The notes under the pieces are model-generated. The model was not told where the DNA came from, did no database searches, and saw only the letters and a program-made list of their open reading frames with translations. From Ciona savignyi (lineage: Eukaryota > Chordata > Ascidiacea > Phlebobranchia > Cionidae), in NCBI GenBank assembly GCA_000149265.1, contig CH003396.1:830117-894116 (forward strand): DNA of 64,000 nt. Direction: 5' to 3'. Of this stretch, positions 22,586 to 34,500 are shown one piece after another (position 1 is the first letter of the stretch; each line of letters starts with the position of its first letter). A program made the translations under genes and the position numbers.

Positions 22586-23495
22586 CAAGCAACTAGCCTA
22601 CTATTAAACTATAAACCTTTGGTAAAACACAACGCAATAAACCAACAAACATTTGCTTTTTGTAGGGCTCATAACGGACGCAAGACAGAGATAAGTATAG
22701 AAATTAAGCGGAGCCGGTCGCGTTTATTACTCAACTAGAAACGGATGCAATTTAAAAGATTAAAATATTAAGGGTAATATTTAAATGTTTACTAAAAATA
22801 TTTACATTGTGGGTCAGATTTAAATAATTACTATTTATTTTATACAGTTAAGTATTTAAGACACCGTAATTACGTCCTTTATAAAGTGTTTCCAGGTGGA
22901 AAAGTACCGACAAGAAAGGTGCCTCGGGCTCATATAGCTGGTAATACATAGAGATCTTAATATTACTACGGCCCCCTTAAAAGTTTAAATAAAGTAATGT
23001 ACAAACAATTTAGGTGCTATAACAAAACAATAATATCTAATCCCAACACATTTCCATTCGGAGACCGTTATTCCTGGGGAAACTTCGGACACTGGTTTAT
23101 TATCGCGACTTAGTATCACCAAGTTATTGTTGTTGCTTTATAACTTCGGTATTTTTAACCATGTTTATTGCTGGTTCGGCTGAATATAACTTGCAAGATA
23201 TATTTAAAGACGAACTATAGTTTTCTTGTCATTAACAAATAAATTTCACTCCGTTAAAGATGTTTGGTTAGGATTTTTTAAATTCACCATGATTACTAAT
23301 AACGATAATCGCCATTTCATTCGCCATTTTGGAGATCTTAATTTTACTATACATTGTGTGAAAAATTTAAATATTTACAGGTGTGAGGCAAGAGTTTGAA
23401 AATTATGTGTTAAGATTCAACACATCTATAACACAACAGATTTATCTGCATCACTGGTATAGTTATATATTTTTAGGAAGGGGTTTATCGGATTT
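22586..23495. other. Spacer downstream of the fibrinogen-related gene
   Basis: AT-rich. A minus-strand AATAAA at 23164-23169 could serve the upstream gene. No other feature is seen. Confidence 0.4.
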
Positions 23496-26269
23496 CTAGC
23501 CTCCCTTTGGCCTGAACTTCATCTCAATAAACTTCAACGAGTATTTGTCCCCGCGGAAAGTCCACCAACTTGAAGCTTGGGTGGTTGTGGTTTGGCACTT
23601 CAAGTAAGCCCCATTTAGGTTTGAAGCAAAACAACTATTATACCACCAACCCCCGTGATCCCGTACAGCGCAATTAATGCCCTGGTGGGAGTCGTTATCC
23701 ACGTCCTTGGTAGAAAAGGGTTTCCCGTTATGGTAAGAAAGAGCGTCTCCTACGAAAAAAAAGGCATGATATAAAATGATTAAGAATTTTCTTTTCTTTA
23801 CGTTTTACCTGCATCCCCAGAGTAGCCAGACACATTCAAAGTATAATTTTCTTGGGCTGAACCGATGGAAAAGGAGCTGGTAATAAGGATACTGTTAAAT
23901 AAACTTGTGACCACAATTAAACAAAAACAATAATATGTTAATTTTCTTACCTAAACTTAGCAAACCTTGTTGCGTTTTCGCAATCTTTCAATTCGACCCT
24001 CAATTCATAATCCCCATTGTTGGTTAAAGCATGAAGATTTTCATTTCCTGTGTTTAGTTTCAACCAAATTAAATATTTTATTTATTAATTTATTTAAATT
24101 ATAACAAAACCCACCCAACCAGAATTCGTTACTGATATTCCCAAACATCCCCTGATATTCACCCCACGTTCGATAGAAGTCTTCAGAACCATCAGTTCGC
24201 CGCTGGAATATCTAAAATGTTTAGCTTTATTGTTACTTTTATTTATTTAAAAAGCATGAAAATTGGGTTCAAGGTCATGACAAGTCAGACTTAGGGTTCA
24301 ATATACATTTTATCATATTGTGTTTTGTTTTAAAATTCAAACTAAATTTGTATCAAGTGTAAGTCAATTTGTACCGCCCCTTTAATAGTAGTCACGAACG
24401 CTATGCTATAATGACTATAATAACAGGTGGTATCCCACATATGGGAAAATATACAAACAAGTATCTTCACAGAATAAAAAAAATCTCAAACTTCACCGAC
24501 CAGCCAACTGCCATTGTCAGTAGTTTGATCGCAGTAAACCTCCAAAGTTTTCTGATTTCCCGGGATATATATTCGTTGTATTCCACTTTCGATTCGTCCA
24601 AACGCTAATGCTTCTTTGCAACTTGTCGGTAACCCTTCATCAACAAGTATTAGTTTAGTAGAGTAGTTTTTTTTTTCTATAAAACAATAAACAAAATATG
24701 AAAATAGAGGCAAGAAAAAAAACGCCAAAACTATATTAACTAAAATATATCATAAACAAATGTGTGCTCATAATATGACATAAAAATATATGGTTGTTAA
24801 ACCTAACATTTAAAAACTGATCACAAATATTCCTTTATCCTATGGAATTCACGGTTTAATCGCAGCTTTGGTCACTTACACAGCAACCAATTGCCTGACA
24901 GAATTTAAAAAAAGTACAGTTTAAATTATTTATTAGAGGTAAAAAGTGAGAACAAAAGGGCGAGAAAGTACTGGGTGGGAAGCTCGCTTTTGAGGTTAAC
25001 ATGGCAAAAAAATGGCTAAAGTCTGCTTACAGAATTATTCGGTTAAGTTTTTCTTTGTGTCTTAATAACTTGAGGTGTCAAAATATCAAGTTTTGTGTGA
25101 CTCGAGTACCATTTTTGTACATAAGACGGTACATGTATCGGTCGCGTTAAACATTCCGCCACACAACGAAACTTTTTTAACTTTTTTTGCCTGGCTAAAT
25201 TTTGAACGCGTTATGGGCCTGTCACTAAGTCCATCTTTGTATACAAATCAGTATAGGTTTTGGTCGAATAAAGCAATCGGTCACACGACCGTACACACCA
25301 ACCTTATACAAGGAAATATATATAGTGGTTGCAGACGTATAAGCGGATAGATTATTACGCAGATAGACGACACTTATTTATATTACTGCTGTCACTGTTA
25401 GTTTAAGAAGACCTATATCAGGTTGTTACAGCTATTAAAACATGTAGGAATATTTAATATAATTTTAGCTTCTGGTACACAATAAACTAAAATTTATATT
25501 CTAGGTTGCTCACCTGTGTAAAGCATCCAATCCACAATCAGCATCGTGTCCCAGCCTGTCGGCATGTCGGTTCGTACAAGTTCAAACAAAAAACCTTGGT
25601 TTAGAATCTTCAATACAGTCAAGTTGAACTTATGAGGAAGGTTTGGATCTTGGGGCCTTGCTGTTGCTTTGACGAAAGTTGGGACAGATTTCAAACACAA
25701 GTTGTACTTAACAAACGCCTTGCGCTTCGGGAATTGTGAATTAGATTGCAGCTCAGAGCTTCCTGTGTGGAAGGTCGCTTTCTCTGGGATGGTCATATAT
25801 AAAAAATACATAGTTGGATGTAAAGTTGCTAAAAATTACGTTATATTTGTTAGAGACATTGATAGGGTGTATAGCATAACTTCTTTCGCTTTATCCCCGT
25901 GAATAGGAAAACGGGATTAGCACATAAACAATCGTCAGGCTACCTTGCCCCCACAGTCGGCTCACCAAAGTAATTGCAGTATTGTGTATGGTTGAGACGT
26001 TCCCCTAATTTAGTCGAACAACTCGAGTTATTTCACGATTTCCCGTTTAACACCGCTGGCACATTTGTTTATTCAAAGGAAAAGCATGTAATTACTCTAA
26101 ATTGCTAACCTAGTGAGATTATTGTCTTTTCATCTCACACCATTCATCGGGTTACCTGAGCTTTAAAGTGTGTACGATTAGAACACATCACCAATTTAAA
26201 AAAAAAATTTTTACCTGTTACAGCAATTTTCAAACTGCATATGATTAGTATCAGTGCAAAGAACTTCAT
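23496..26269 (-). CDS. Secreted fibrinogen-related protein (FReP/ficolin-like)
   Basis: Seven exons with consistent phase: 26215-26269, 25514-25783, 24501-24676, 24115-24211, 23951-24047, 23809-23891, 23496-23749; 343 aa. Residues 1-18 form a signal peptide ('[19 protein letters not shown]'). Residues 19-108 (one exon) have an H-type-lectin-like pattern ('[20 protein letters not shown]'), a tentative call. Residues ~118-343 are a complete fibrinogen C-terminal domain: first Cys pair in 'TSCKEAL' and 'EVYCDQT', '[13 protein letters not shown]', '[12 protein letters not shown]', 'GYSGDA', a calcium-site-like '[13 protein letters not shown]', and '[16 protein letters not shown]'. Such proteins are soluble pattern-recognition lectins in invertebrate blood. 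The exon 3 donor (GTCGGT) is weak but gives the exact family join. Confidence 0.93.
25075..25310 (-). repeat. tRNA-Ser-like SINE fragments in FReP intron 2
   Basis: Two partial heads in tandem: 'cggtcgcgttaaacattccgc' near 25139 and 'cggtcacacgaccgtac' near 25279. Confidence 0.5.
25895..26000 (-). repeat. Decayed SINE in FReP intron 1
   Basis: 'ccccgtgaataggaaaac', 'aatcgtcaggctaccttgcc' and 'attgcagtattgtgtatgg' keep the order of the SINE body. Confidence 0.6.
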
Positions 26270-26279
26270 AATTTTTGCT

Positions 26280-28556
26280 TTCAAGCTCTTTAAACTAAAA
26301 ATCTTACAACTTTTTTGAAAAAAAAAGCTAAACAGAAATACTTGGATAACTTGCGGGTCGATCCAAAAATATGTGAGAAATAAATTAACTGCTGGCTCTA
26401 AGATAACTGATCGGTAAATGGCAAACGTAAAGTATGCAACCGTGTTACAATAAAATCTATCCCGTAGTTTTCGTGGTATAAATACGAATCTCCGCGGCAT
26501 ATAAGTACGAGCTGAAACGTCACGTCGGTTGGTCACTCAGACAGATGTTTGTATAGAATTATGTATATTAAGCGGCGCGGAGATAACCATTTGTCCACAA
26601 GACCATTAAGGATATTTATGTTATATGTTCTTAAATGGGTAAACACATATTTGTGTATATAGTTGCTATAAAACTGCGGTATATTCATTAAAGACAAATA
26701 TAGACTAGGTTAGATTCTTTATTTCATCGCCGCAGCTACAGCCACCACCTGCTTTATCATTTTACAGTGTTGTTTGTTTATGATCGAGACGTTCCTTCGG
26801 TTTAAGCAGAACCCATTAATCTTAATGTTTAAACGAGGTGATCTGAGTGCCTGTATGCGCATCAGCTAAAACGTCACTTCCCATTAAGCGATGACGTATA
26901 TATTTCAGTAAATTTAAAGGTTATCTTTTGTGAGGTAGACTTTTACGGCGAGTATATTTTTGGAAGAACATGGGCTGATAATATCAACAACCTTTTTTGA
27001 CCAAAAGTCCCATATTAACATATAATTCCTAATGTTGAATAAAAATTTCTTTCCCGGTATTTCCCACAACAATAGCAACCTATCTTATTTTTTGTGCAAA
27101 AAACTAGGTTGATTCCTGAATAACCGTAAAATAACTAAACTTTTTCGCCAATTTTTCTTTTTCAGGCGATAATTGGGGACCGGAAAAAGAGGATTAATTT
27201 AACATTTTAAATGTCACGAACTCTAAAATGATATGTTACTCTAACAACTTCTAGAACAAGTTATTCGGTTAAAACAGCATGTATTATAGATAACACTATA
27301 TCGATACGCAGAAATATGCATTTTTGGTTAAAACAAGAAATTTCACAAAGTAAAAAAATAAAATAGAACATTTTTTAGAAAAAAAGACATTATTTTGAGC
27401 ACAGCGCTCGCTATAAAAGTTCTAATTTAGATCCCAGTTAATAAAATGTGCTTCTGCTATCCAATAATATTCCAAAAACACTAGTGGAAAATAATCCTCT
27501 TAAATACCCTAAAAAATTAAGATTTGGCCCGAACCATGGTTGTGACCGACGTGCAATTTGGTCCCAGATATGTTCGCTAAAGAATTGTGTTAAAAACCCC
27601 AGAGGAATCACTTATGCAACGTTTTTTTTCGGACTTCAATCCGACTCCAAAATACTCCGTTATCCCCCTCAACCATCAACTCTCGATCACTTCCCGTTTA
27701 AGATCTGGACAGCGAACGTGTGACGTAATTGTACATTGACCAGCGCCTTAAGCTTTGTATAACTATCTTAATCAGCTGACAAATCGTACATTCTCCATTC
27801 ACCTCAAAACTTGAGCAGTTAAAGAACGAATTGTGGTTTTGATGAAGAATGACGTCACGTTATGCAACCTCCCTGCACACCACACTCAATCCAATTGCCA
27901 CTTGGAAAAATAAAAAAAATTGGTCATCGGCATAATTTTTGAACGGCTTTTATGCAGAAAGTAATATAGCTAATGAATTATAGATTTATACAAACCTGAC
28001 AGTAATACATATTTTTAATCGCACATAAAAAAGTGTAATCTGTATCAGTTTATGCTCGCAGAAACAAAACTGTTTATGGAGTGTCGGTTAACACGGGCCT
28101 GACGTGCTCATATCTGACAATAGCATATAGGCTATAGTGCAATAAACATGTAATAAAATCGGTTTTGTATCTCAAATGCCCATTCGTTACTTTTTGCAGA
28201 AACAAACTACTTACTCTGTGTATAAAATATATCAATTGTGGTTAGGAACCCTGCTTGTATAACTATATTTTATTGTGCAAATTGTGGTGGGTGAACAAAT
28301 GATTTTGTCACTATATCGTAATATATTCAAATTTCTAGTCTTGATATTTGATTTTTTACTAAGTCTCGAACCCATTTTACTAAGTCTCGTTTTTTAATAG
28401 GAGTCGGTATATGTGTCGGTCGTTTTCAACATTCCGCTACCCGACCGTACTATTATTTTAGTTTTAGAAAAATAAATTTCGCGAAAATAAGATTTCTATG
28501 AATTGTAAACTTTACCTGACCTCCGGATTGTTGTCAAATATTCAACTCTGGTCGCC
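26280..28556. other. Spacer between FReP and MCCC1 (divergent promoters expected)
   Basis: Both genes start at the edges of this 2.3 kb region, so it should hold both promoters. It also holds a decayed SINE (about 26725-26845), an E2-type tandem-unit fragment (27360-27570), an E-family terminal fragment (28170-28300) and a tRNA-Ser-like SINE fragment (28370-28445). One TGACGTCA octamer is at 27850-27857. No clear TATA box is singled out. Confidence 0.5.
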
Positions 28557-31500
28557 ATGTCCCACATAATCAAAACGACTTATTTTGGCCGTTTTGGGAA
28601 GATATCTAGATCAAAATATGTTGCAAATTCATATTTTCTCCGGCACTACACCAGTCAGGCTTTGGCATTTAAGGAAAATGTCCAAGAAACCCAGATTTCA
28701 AAGCTATTGATCGCGAACCGTGGCGAAATAGCATGTCGTGTTATGAAAACAGCCACACAGTAAGTTAATATTTATTCGGTCAACACTAAAAAGAGGGAAA
28801 CTGTTTACTAAAACTAGGTAAACCCATTCTAACCCTGAAATTGTTGGACAGATTAGTACACTGCCTTTCAACGAAGGTGTGCAGGTTTGTAACTGGTTGC
28901 TAGCTTGTTGGTTGAGTCCTTGGGCAAGGCACTTAACGGACATTGCATCAACCCAGCGGCAATGTTCCCTCTAAGTTTTAAAGTTCGTGAGCAAACATAC
29001 GACTCCATGTGCGCTGGTTGGTAACACGGTGAGCAATGATGACGTTTTCTACGTAGCGATCAACCCAATAAATTAGCGATTGTTGTATATAAACGAATTC
29101 CAGTTTTATATAAAAAGAACGTTTAAACGACACTTTCATTAAAATTTCATAAAATAAAACAGCATCTGACGATAAATAACAGACAACTAATTACTCAACT
29201 GTAGAAAGACTACTATAGTCAATAAGTAAATTAAAAAACATTCGCGAACGGATATTATGACGCGTTAAAATGAGCAAATTTTGGCACAGTGTGCACTTTA
29301 TAACAGTTTTTATCAGCCTATTTACAAACAAATTATTTTGTGCTCGATTTGGATTATTCTGTGCCCGAACAAATTGAAAGACATGCGCAAGACAACCCGC
29401 GCAGCTTAGAGGGAACATTGCTCAGTGGATGGGTTCTACCAAATCAAAGGAAAGTGTGTATGATACAACACACTGCAACAGCTACGGTAATCCAACTGTG
29501 GGCGGTTCCCAATCTGACGATTTCCTGTCTGTGTGTTAACCCCCTTGGTTTTCCTGTTTACAGGGATAAACATTATTGCCCTATGGCCTATCATATCCTA
29601 ATGCAATATTAACAGTGTAAGGGGCAAGGACGCAAGGTTACAATGACTTTTCCTGATTAGTGCACTTTCCAATCTTTTTCAGCGCTTAGTTTTACCCTGA
29701 TATGCATGCAAGATAACAAAAATGCACACCAAACTTTCCAAAAATAAAAAAATCTTAAATAGCACAAATTATAAAAAATGTCACATTCACAAGTAGTTTT
29801 TCATTGGTACACACACAATATCTTTTCAAAATCTGCTAGACCCCCAATATTTTCTATTTATTATTAAATTTAAATCAGTTTAATCGCCTGGTATATGTGT
29901 CATTCTTCTGATATCAAATTAAAATTACATATACAAAAGATATACTGTTAATACATGTTTCTAGAATCAAGTAAACAGGTTCCCAAAGACATTGGTTTTT
30001 AGGATTTGCCTTTTGTAAATTTGTTTTTTATCCAATAAAAGACATTAAAAACGCCTGGTCTCAAAAAAATTTAATAAAACATTGACAGAAAAAGCAAAAG
30101 CCAATAAAACTAGACAACAAATTGGATAACAATATGTATATTTAGTGATTAGTAAGATGCAGTTAACCTGATGCGTACCTACCAATATGTCTTTTGCTAT
30201 TCTTACCCTGTAACATTTTAGTTTTCCAAACAGTATCTTCAGTTTTTTAACCCGTATCTTTAAGTGGATTAGTTTAAATGTACCAACTGGTTACCTGTAT
30301 TCCACAGAATGGGCATACAAACGGTAGCGGTGTACAGCGAGGTAGATAGGCAGCAGATGCATGTGCAAATGGCTGATGAAGCTTACTTTATAGGACCTGC
30401 AGCCTCTGAGAAGAGTTACCTGAACATGGACAAAATAATTGAGGTGACAATACTTGTTATAATATTGGCCAGTTTAACCAAACAGATGTCTGGGGAGTAG
30501 AAATTGGTTTGGTTGTTTAGTGTGATGCCTTTTAACTAAAAGATGGCAGGTTTGAACTGAAAAATTGTAGGTTTGAAACTGGTCGCTTGGCAGTCGGATA
30601 TGTCTTTGGGCAAGGCACTTCACGGACATTGCCTTCATTTAAGTAGAACCCATTAAAACCGCAAATAAAATCTTAGCAACATTTTTTAACAATCCGTTTG
30701 CATCAAATATGAGGTAGAAAGTACTAAACAAAAAACTTTTTATCAACCAAAATTTATCAACTTTAGGTAAAAACTCGACTAAACCCACGAAAATTCTCCC
30801 AGGTTGCGAAAGCATCAGGATGTGAAGCCATCCACCCTGGTTATGGGTTTCTCTCAGAGAACGCGGAGTTTGCAGAGCTATGTTTGGGAAATGGGTTGGT
30901 GTTTGTTGGTCCCCCTGCGTCAGCTATCCGTGATATGGGGGTGAAAAGTACCTCGAAGAGGATCATGTCAGATGCGGATGTTCCAATTATTCAAGGTGGG
31001 TAAATTTGAGGCTGTGTTTTTGGTTTTATTGGTGTAATTTTCTATAGATTTACATCCACTCCCAGTCAAGATTACCATGTTGTATTAAATAAACTAAACC
31101 AAGCACAATTTTACCGTGTCTTAAATAAATTGTTTGTTTTTGTGTTTGTCTAGCTGGGTAGAATAGTTATAATGCAACAAAGGTCATAATCATCGGTGCT
31201 TGGTTTTATCTTTTATTTTCTTAACCCACAATTTTCACTCATTAATATAATATTATATACCGCATTTTACTTATTATCAATTCTCTTTAAAAAATACAAT
31301 AATTAGTTGATAATGAATCTTCAAATATAACATACAGGGAATAAACACGGCAAACTCTCTCAAAGGCACAGAACTAGTTCACTTTTAGCTCACCTATCCC
31401 TCCAAACCCCAGGTTTAGATAAACTCTCACTTTTAAATACAGGGTTAAAGTAATTATCCCCTTCCACCCACACCCATGGTTAAAGTATTTTTTTCCTTCC

Positions 31501-34500
31501 TTCATACCCAGCCAGGTTTATATAATCTCCCTCTCCCCCACAGCCAGTGTTAAAATCACTCCTTCCCCCACATCCAGGTTTAAAGTAAATCCTCCCCCTA
31601 CACCCCAGGTTACCACGGAGAGGAACAATCGGACTCGAGATTGCTCCAGGAAGCAAAGAAGATCGGATTCCCAGTGATGATCAAAGCGGTTCGCGGAGGC
31701 GGAGGGAAAGGGATGAGGATCGCAGCATCCGAAGATGTCTTCCTGGAGCAGCTCTCCTCTGCGCGAAGGGAGGCGAAAGCCTCGTTCAACGACGAAGTGA
31801 TGTTGGTGGAAAAGTACGTCGATCGTCCTCGTCATGTGGAAGTCCAGGTGATTGGAACCAAAATCAACAACATTTTAGTCTTATTGTTAATTACTGAACC
31901 CACACTAGAATTATGGCCAACAAGAACATAGGTAATTGTAACTTTAATCAATGAAAATCAACAACATTTTGGTCTTACTGTTAATTACTGAACCCACACT
32001 AGAATTATGGCCAACAAAAACATAGGTAATTGGAACTTTAGTAAATATAAACAACATTTTGGTCTTATTGTTAATTACTGAACCCACACTAGAATTATGG
32101 CCAACGAGAACATAGGTAATCGGTACTATAATATGTAAAAATCAACAACATTTTGGTCTTATTTTTAATTGCTGGACCCACACTAGAATTATGGCCAACA
32201 AGAATGTAGGTATTTGGAACTATAGTGAAAATAAACAACATTTCGGTCTAAACTGTTGTTTAAGTGGCTCACACAATAATGATGATCAACCAGAAGGTTT
32301 GTGCTGGTATCGCCATATTGGACGAAGTATATTATCGACCTCCATAGAAATGTTGTTGAGATAATATATAAATTACATAGGTGATGGTAGAATATGGGGT
32401 TTCATAATGGTTGCAAAGGTTTACTGATTCGCTTTTGCATTGCATTGCAGTCAGTGGACAGGTTATTGCAGTGTTTCTCAAACTGTGTGCCGTCTGAGAT
32501 TCTCAGGTGTGCCGCAAAACATTTTGGAATTTTGCAAAATTATGTAGGAAACCTCTTTGTGTGGCGAATGGGCAAATTGGGTATACCGGTACGTGACTTA
32601 AATGCACAGAAATGTATTTTCCCTAGTTTAGTAGCAAGTAGAGGAGACAGTATTGCTATGGGTAGCGGATGAATTAAGGGTGATTGTCATGTCATAAGCA
32701 CAATTCATTGTTCAGTGTGATGTATTAATGTGTTTTTAACACATGCATCACATTTTGTCCTGCACGCTGAGTTAAGCAGCAGAAAAGCTACCTAGATGAC
32801 AGGAGAGAAACTATTTTATTAATAAGGTTATTCCATAAGCAAACTTTAGTTATTTGATCCCATTTAAACTTTTATTAAGTACTCAGTTGGAATTGACGAC
32901 AAAATGCGTTTGTGTTTGTCAAAAATGGAACCTCGTTGCGATCTTATTTGTGCCAAACGACAAGCACACGCTGCACACCCATCCTATTAAAATTTGCTAA
33001 ATAAAATTCTTTGATTCAATTTGTTTTGTTCAAGTGTGCCGCGAATTTTTTAGAATTTTTTTAGTGTGCCACGACCTGGAAAAGTTTGAGAACCACTGGG
33101 TTATTGAATCAAATCCGACAATTGGATAGTTGTTGTTTTCATTGGAAAACACACAAAGCTGATATAGCCTCAAATTAATGGATTACTAAAACTAAATGTA
33201 CCTCTTGATCAAATGTGGCACACTGCAATCGTTTTGGTAATTTGACGTTTTTGGTAATTAATGTGTGATAACGCCCTTGCATTTTCCCATTCACATCATA
33301 TAAATTAAATTACCAAAATATTTATCCTTCAATTGCTGAATACGACAGTTACATGTGCTCGGTTCGATTAAACACTAGAACCAGTCATGGTAAATACGAA
33401 TGACTCGAATGTTGGTTGTATACTCTCCAGGTATTCGGAGATCACCATGGTAACGCTGTGCACTTGTTCGAGCGTGACTGCAGCGTCCAACGGCGTCATC
33501 AGAAGATTATCGAAGAGTCTCCAGCCCCGGGGATTACCCTTTCCACCCGTATGAAGCTGGGTGAGGCGGCGGTGCGAGCAGCGAAAGCAGTGGGTTACGT
33601 GGGGGCCGGGACAGTTGAGTTTGTGATGGATCCAGAGCAAAACTTCTACTTTATGGAGATGAACACCAGACTACAGGTGTGTCATTGGAGCTGCTAGCAT
33701 CTATTGGTTGGATTGCTTTTTTCCTTATTGAATTATAGAACTTCCAACAAACTATAGAACACCAGCGCTTTTTAAAATCGCGGCTAAAATCTTTGTTGAA
33801 CATTTCGAGATCCAAGTCTTTAATAGGCTATTTTAACATGGAAATATAAACCTTGAGAGGATGATTTTTGGCATTCGAGTTTGTTTCAATAATACTAGAT
33901 ATTTTATTTAAAAAAAAGAAAAGATAAAAAAGTAAAATCAAAATGTGTTCCATTTGGAATAGAAGGATTCCATAATAATATCAGATAAAACAGGTTGCAT
34001 TTTCCAGTGATAACGATATCCGATACAATGAATCCAACTTGCAGGTTGAACATCCTGTCACAGAGATGGTGACTGGTACGGATCTCGTTGAGTGGCAGTT
34101 GCTGGTCGCTCAAGGAAACCCCATCCCTTCTAATCAGGTGACCTTTTGACCTCATGACGTTTTGACCTCCTTACAAATGACCCAATGACTAACGACTGAG
34201 TAATAAGTACAGAAAAACGTAATTTTAGGCATAAAATTATACACACGCCACAGTCATGTCACTAGCACATTTTTTTGTATACCAGACCATTTCATTTTAT
34301 ACAGTTAGTTACTCACTGTTCAGGGTTGCACTCCATTTAATAATAGGACGTCCAGTTTAAGGGCGCTGTTTACGTAGTGGTAACTGGTAACGATGAATTG
34401 CGATATATTTTACCAAGACAAGTTTCAACCCCGTAATGGGCTCACCACGAAGACGGTTTTTTGTAAAGAATTGATATATGTATCGGTGGCATTTATCTCG

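Noticed and set aside
24860-24890. Micro-exon of the FReP gene encoding a short 'NWLL' stretch
   Set aside because: Including it makes a stop at the next exon; direct joining of 25514 to 24676 is in phase and matches the family.
31518-31835. 105-codon minus-strand ORF
   Set aside because: Antisense shadow of MCCC1 exon 4 and the minisatellite before it.
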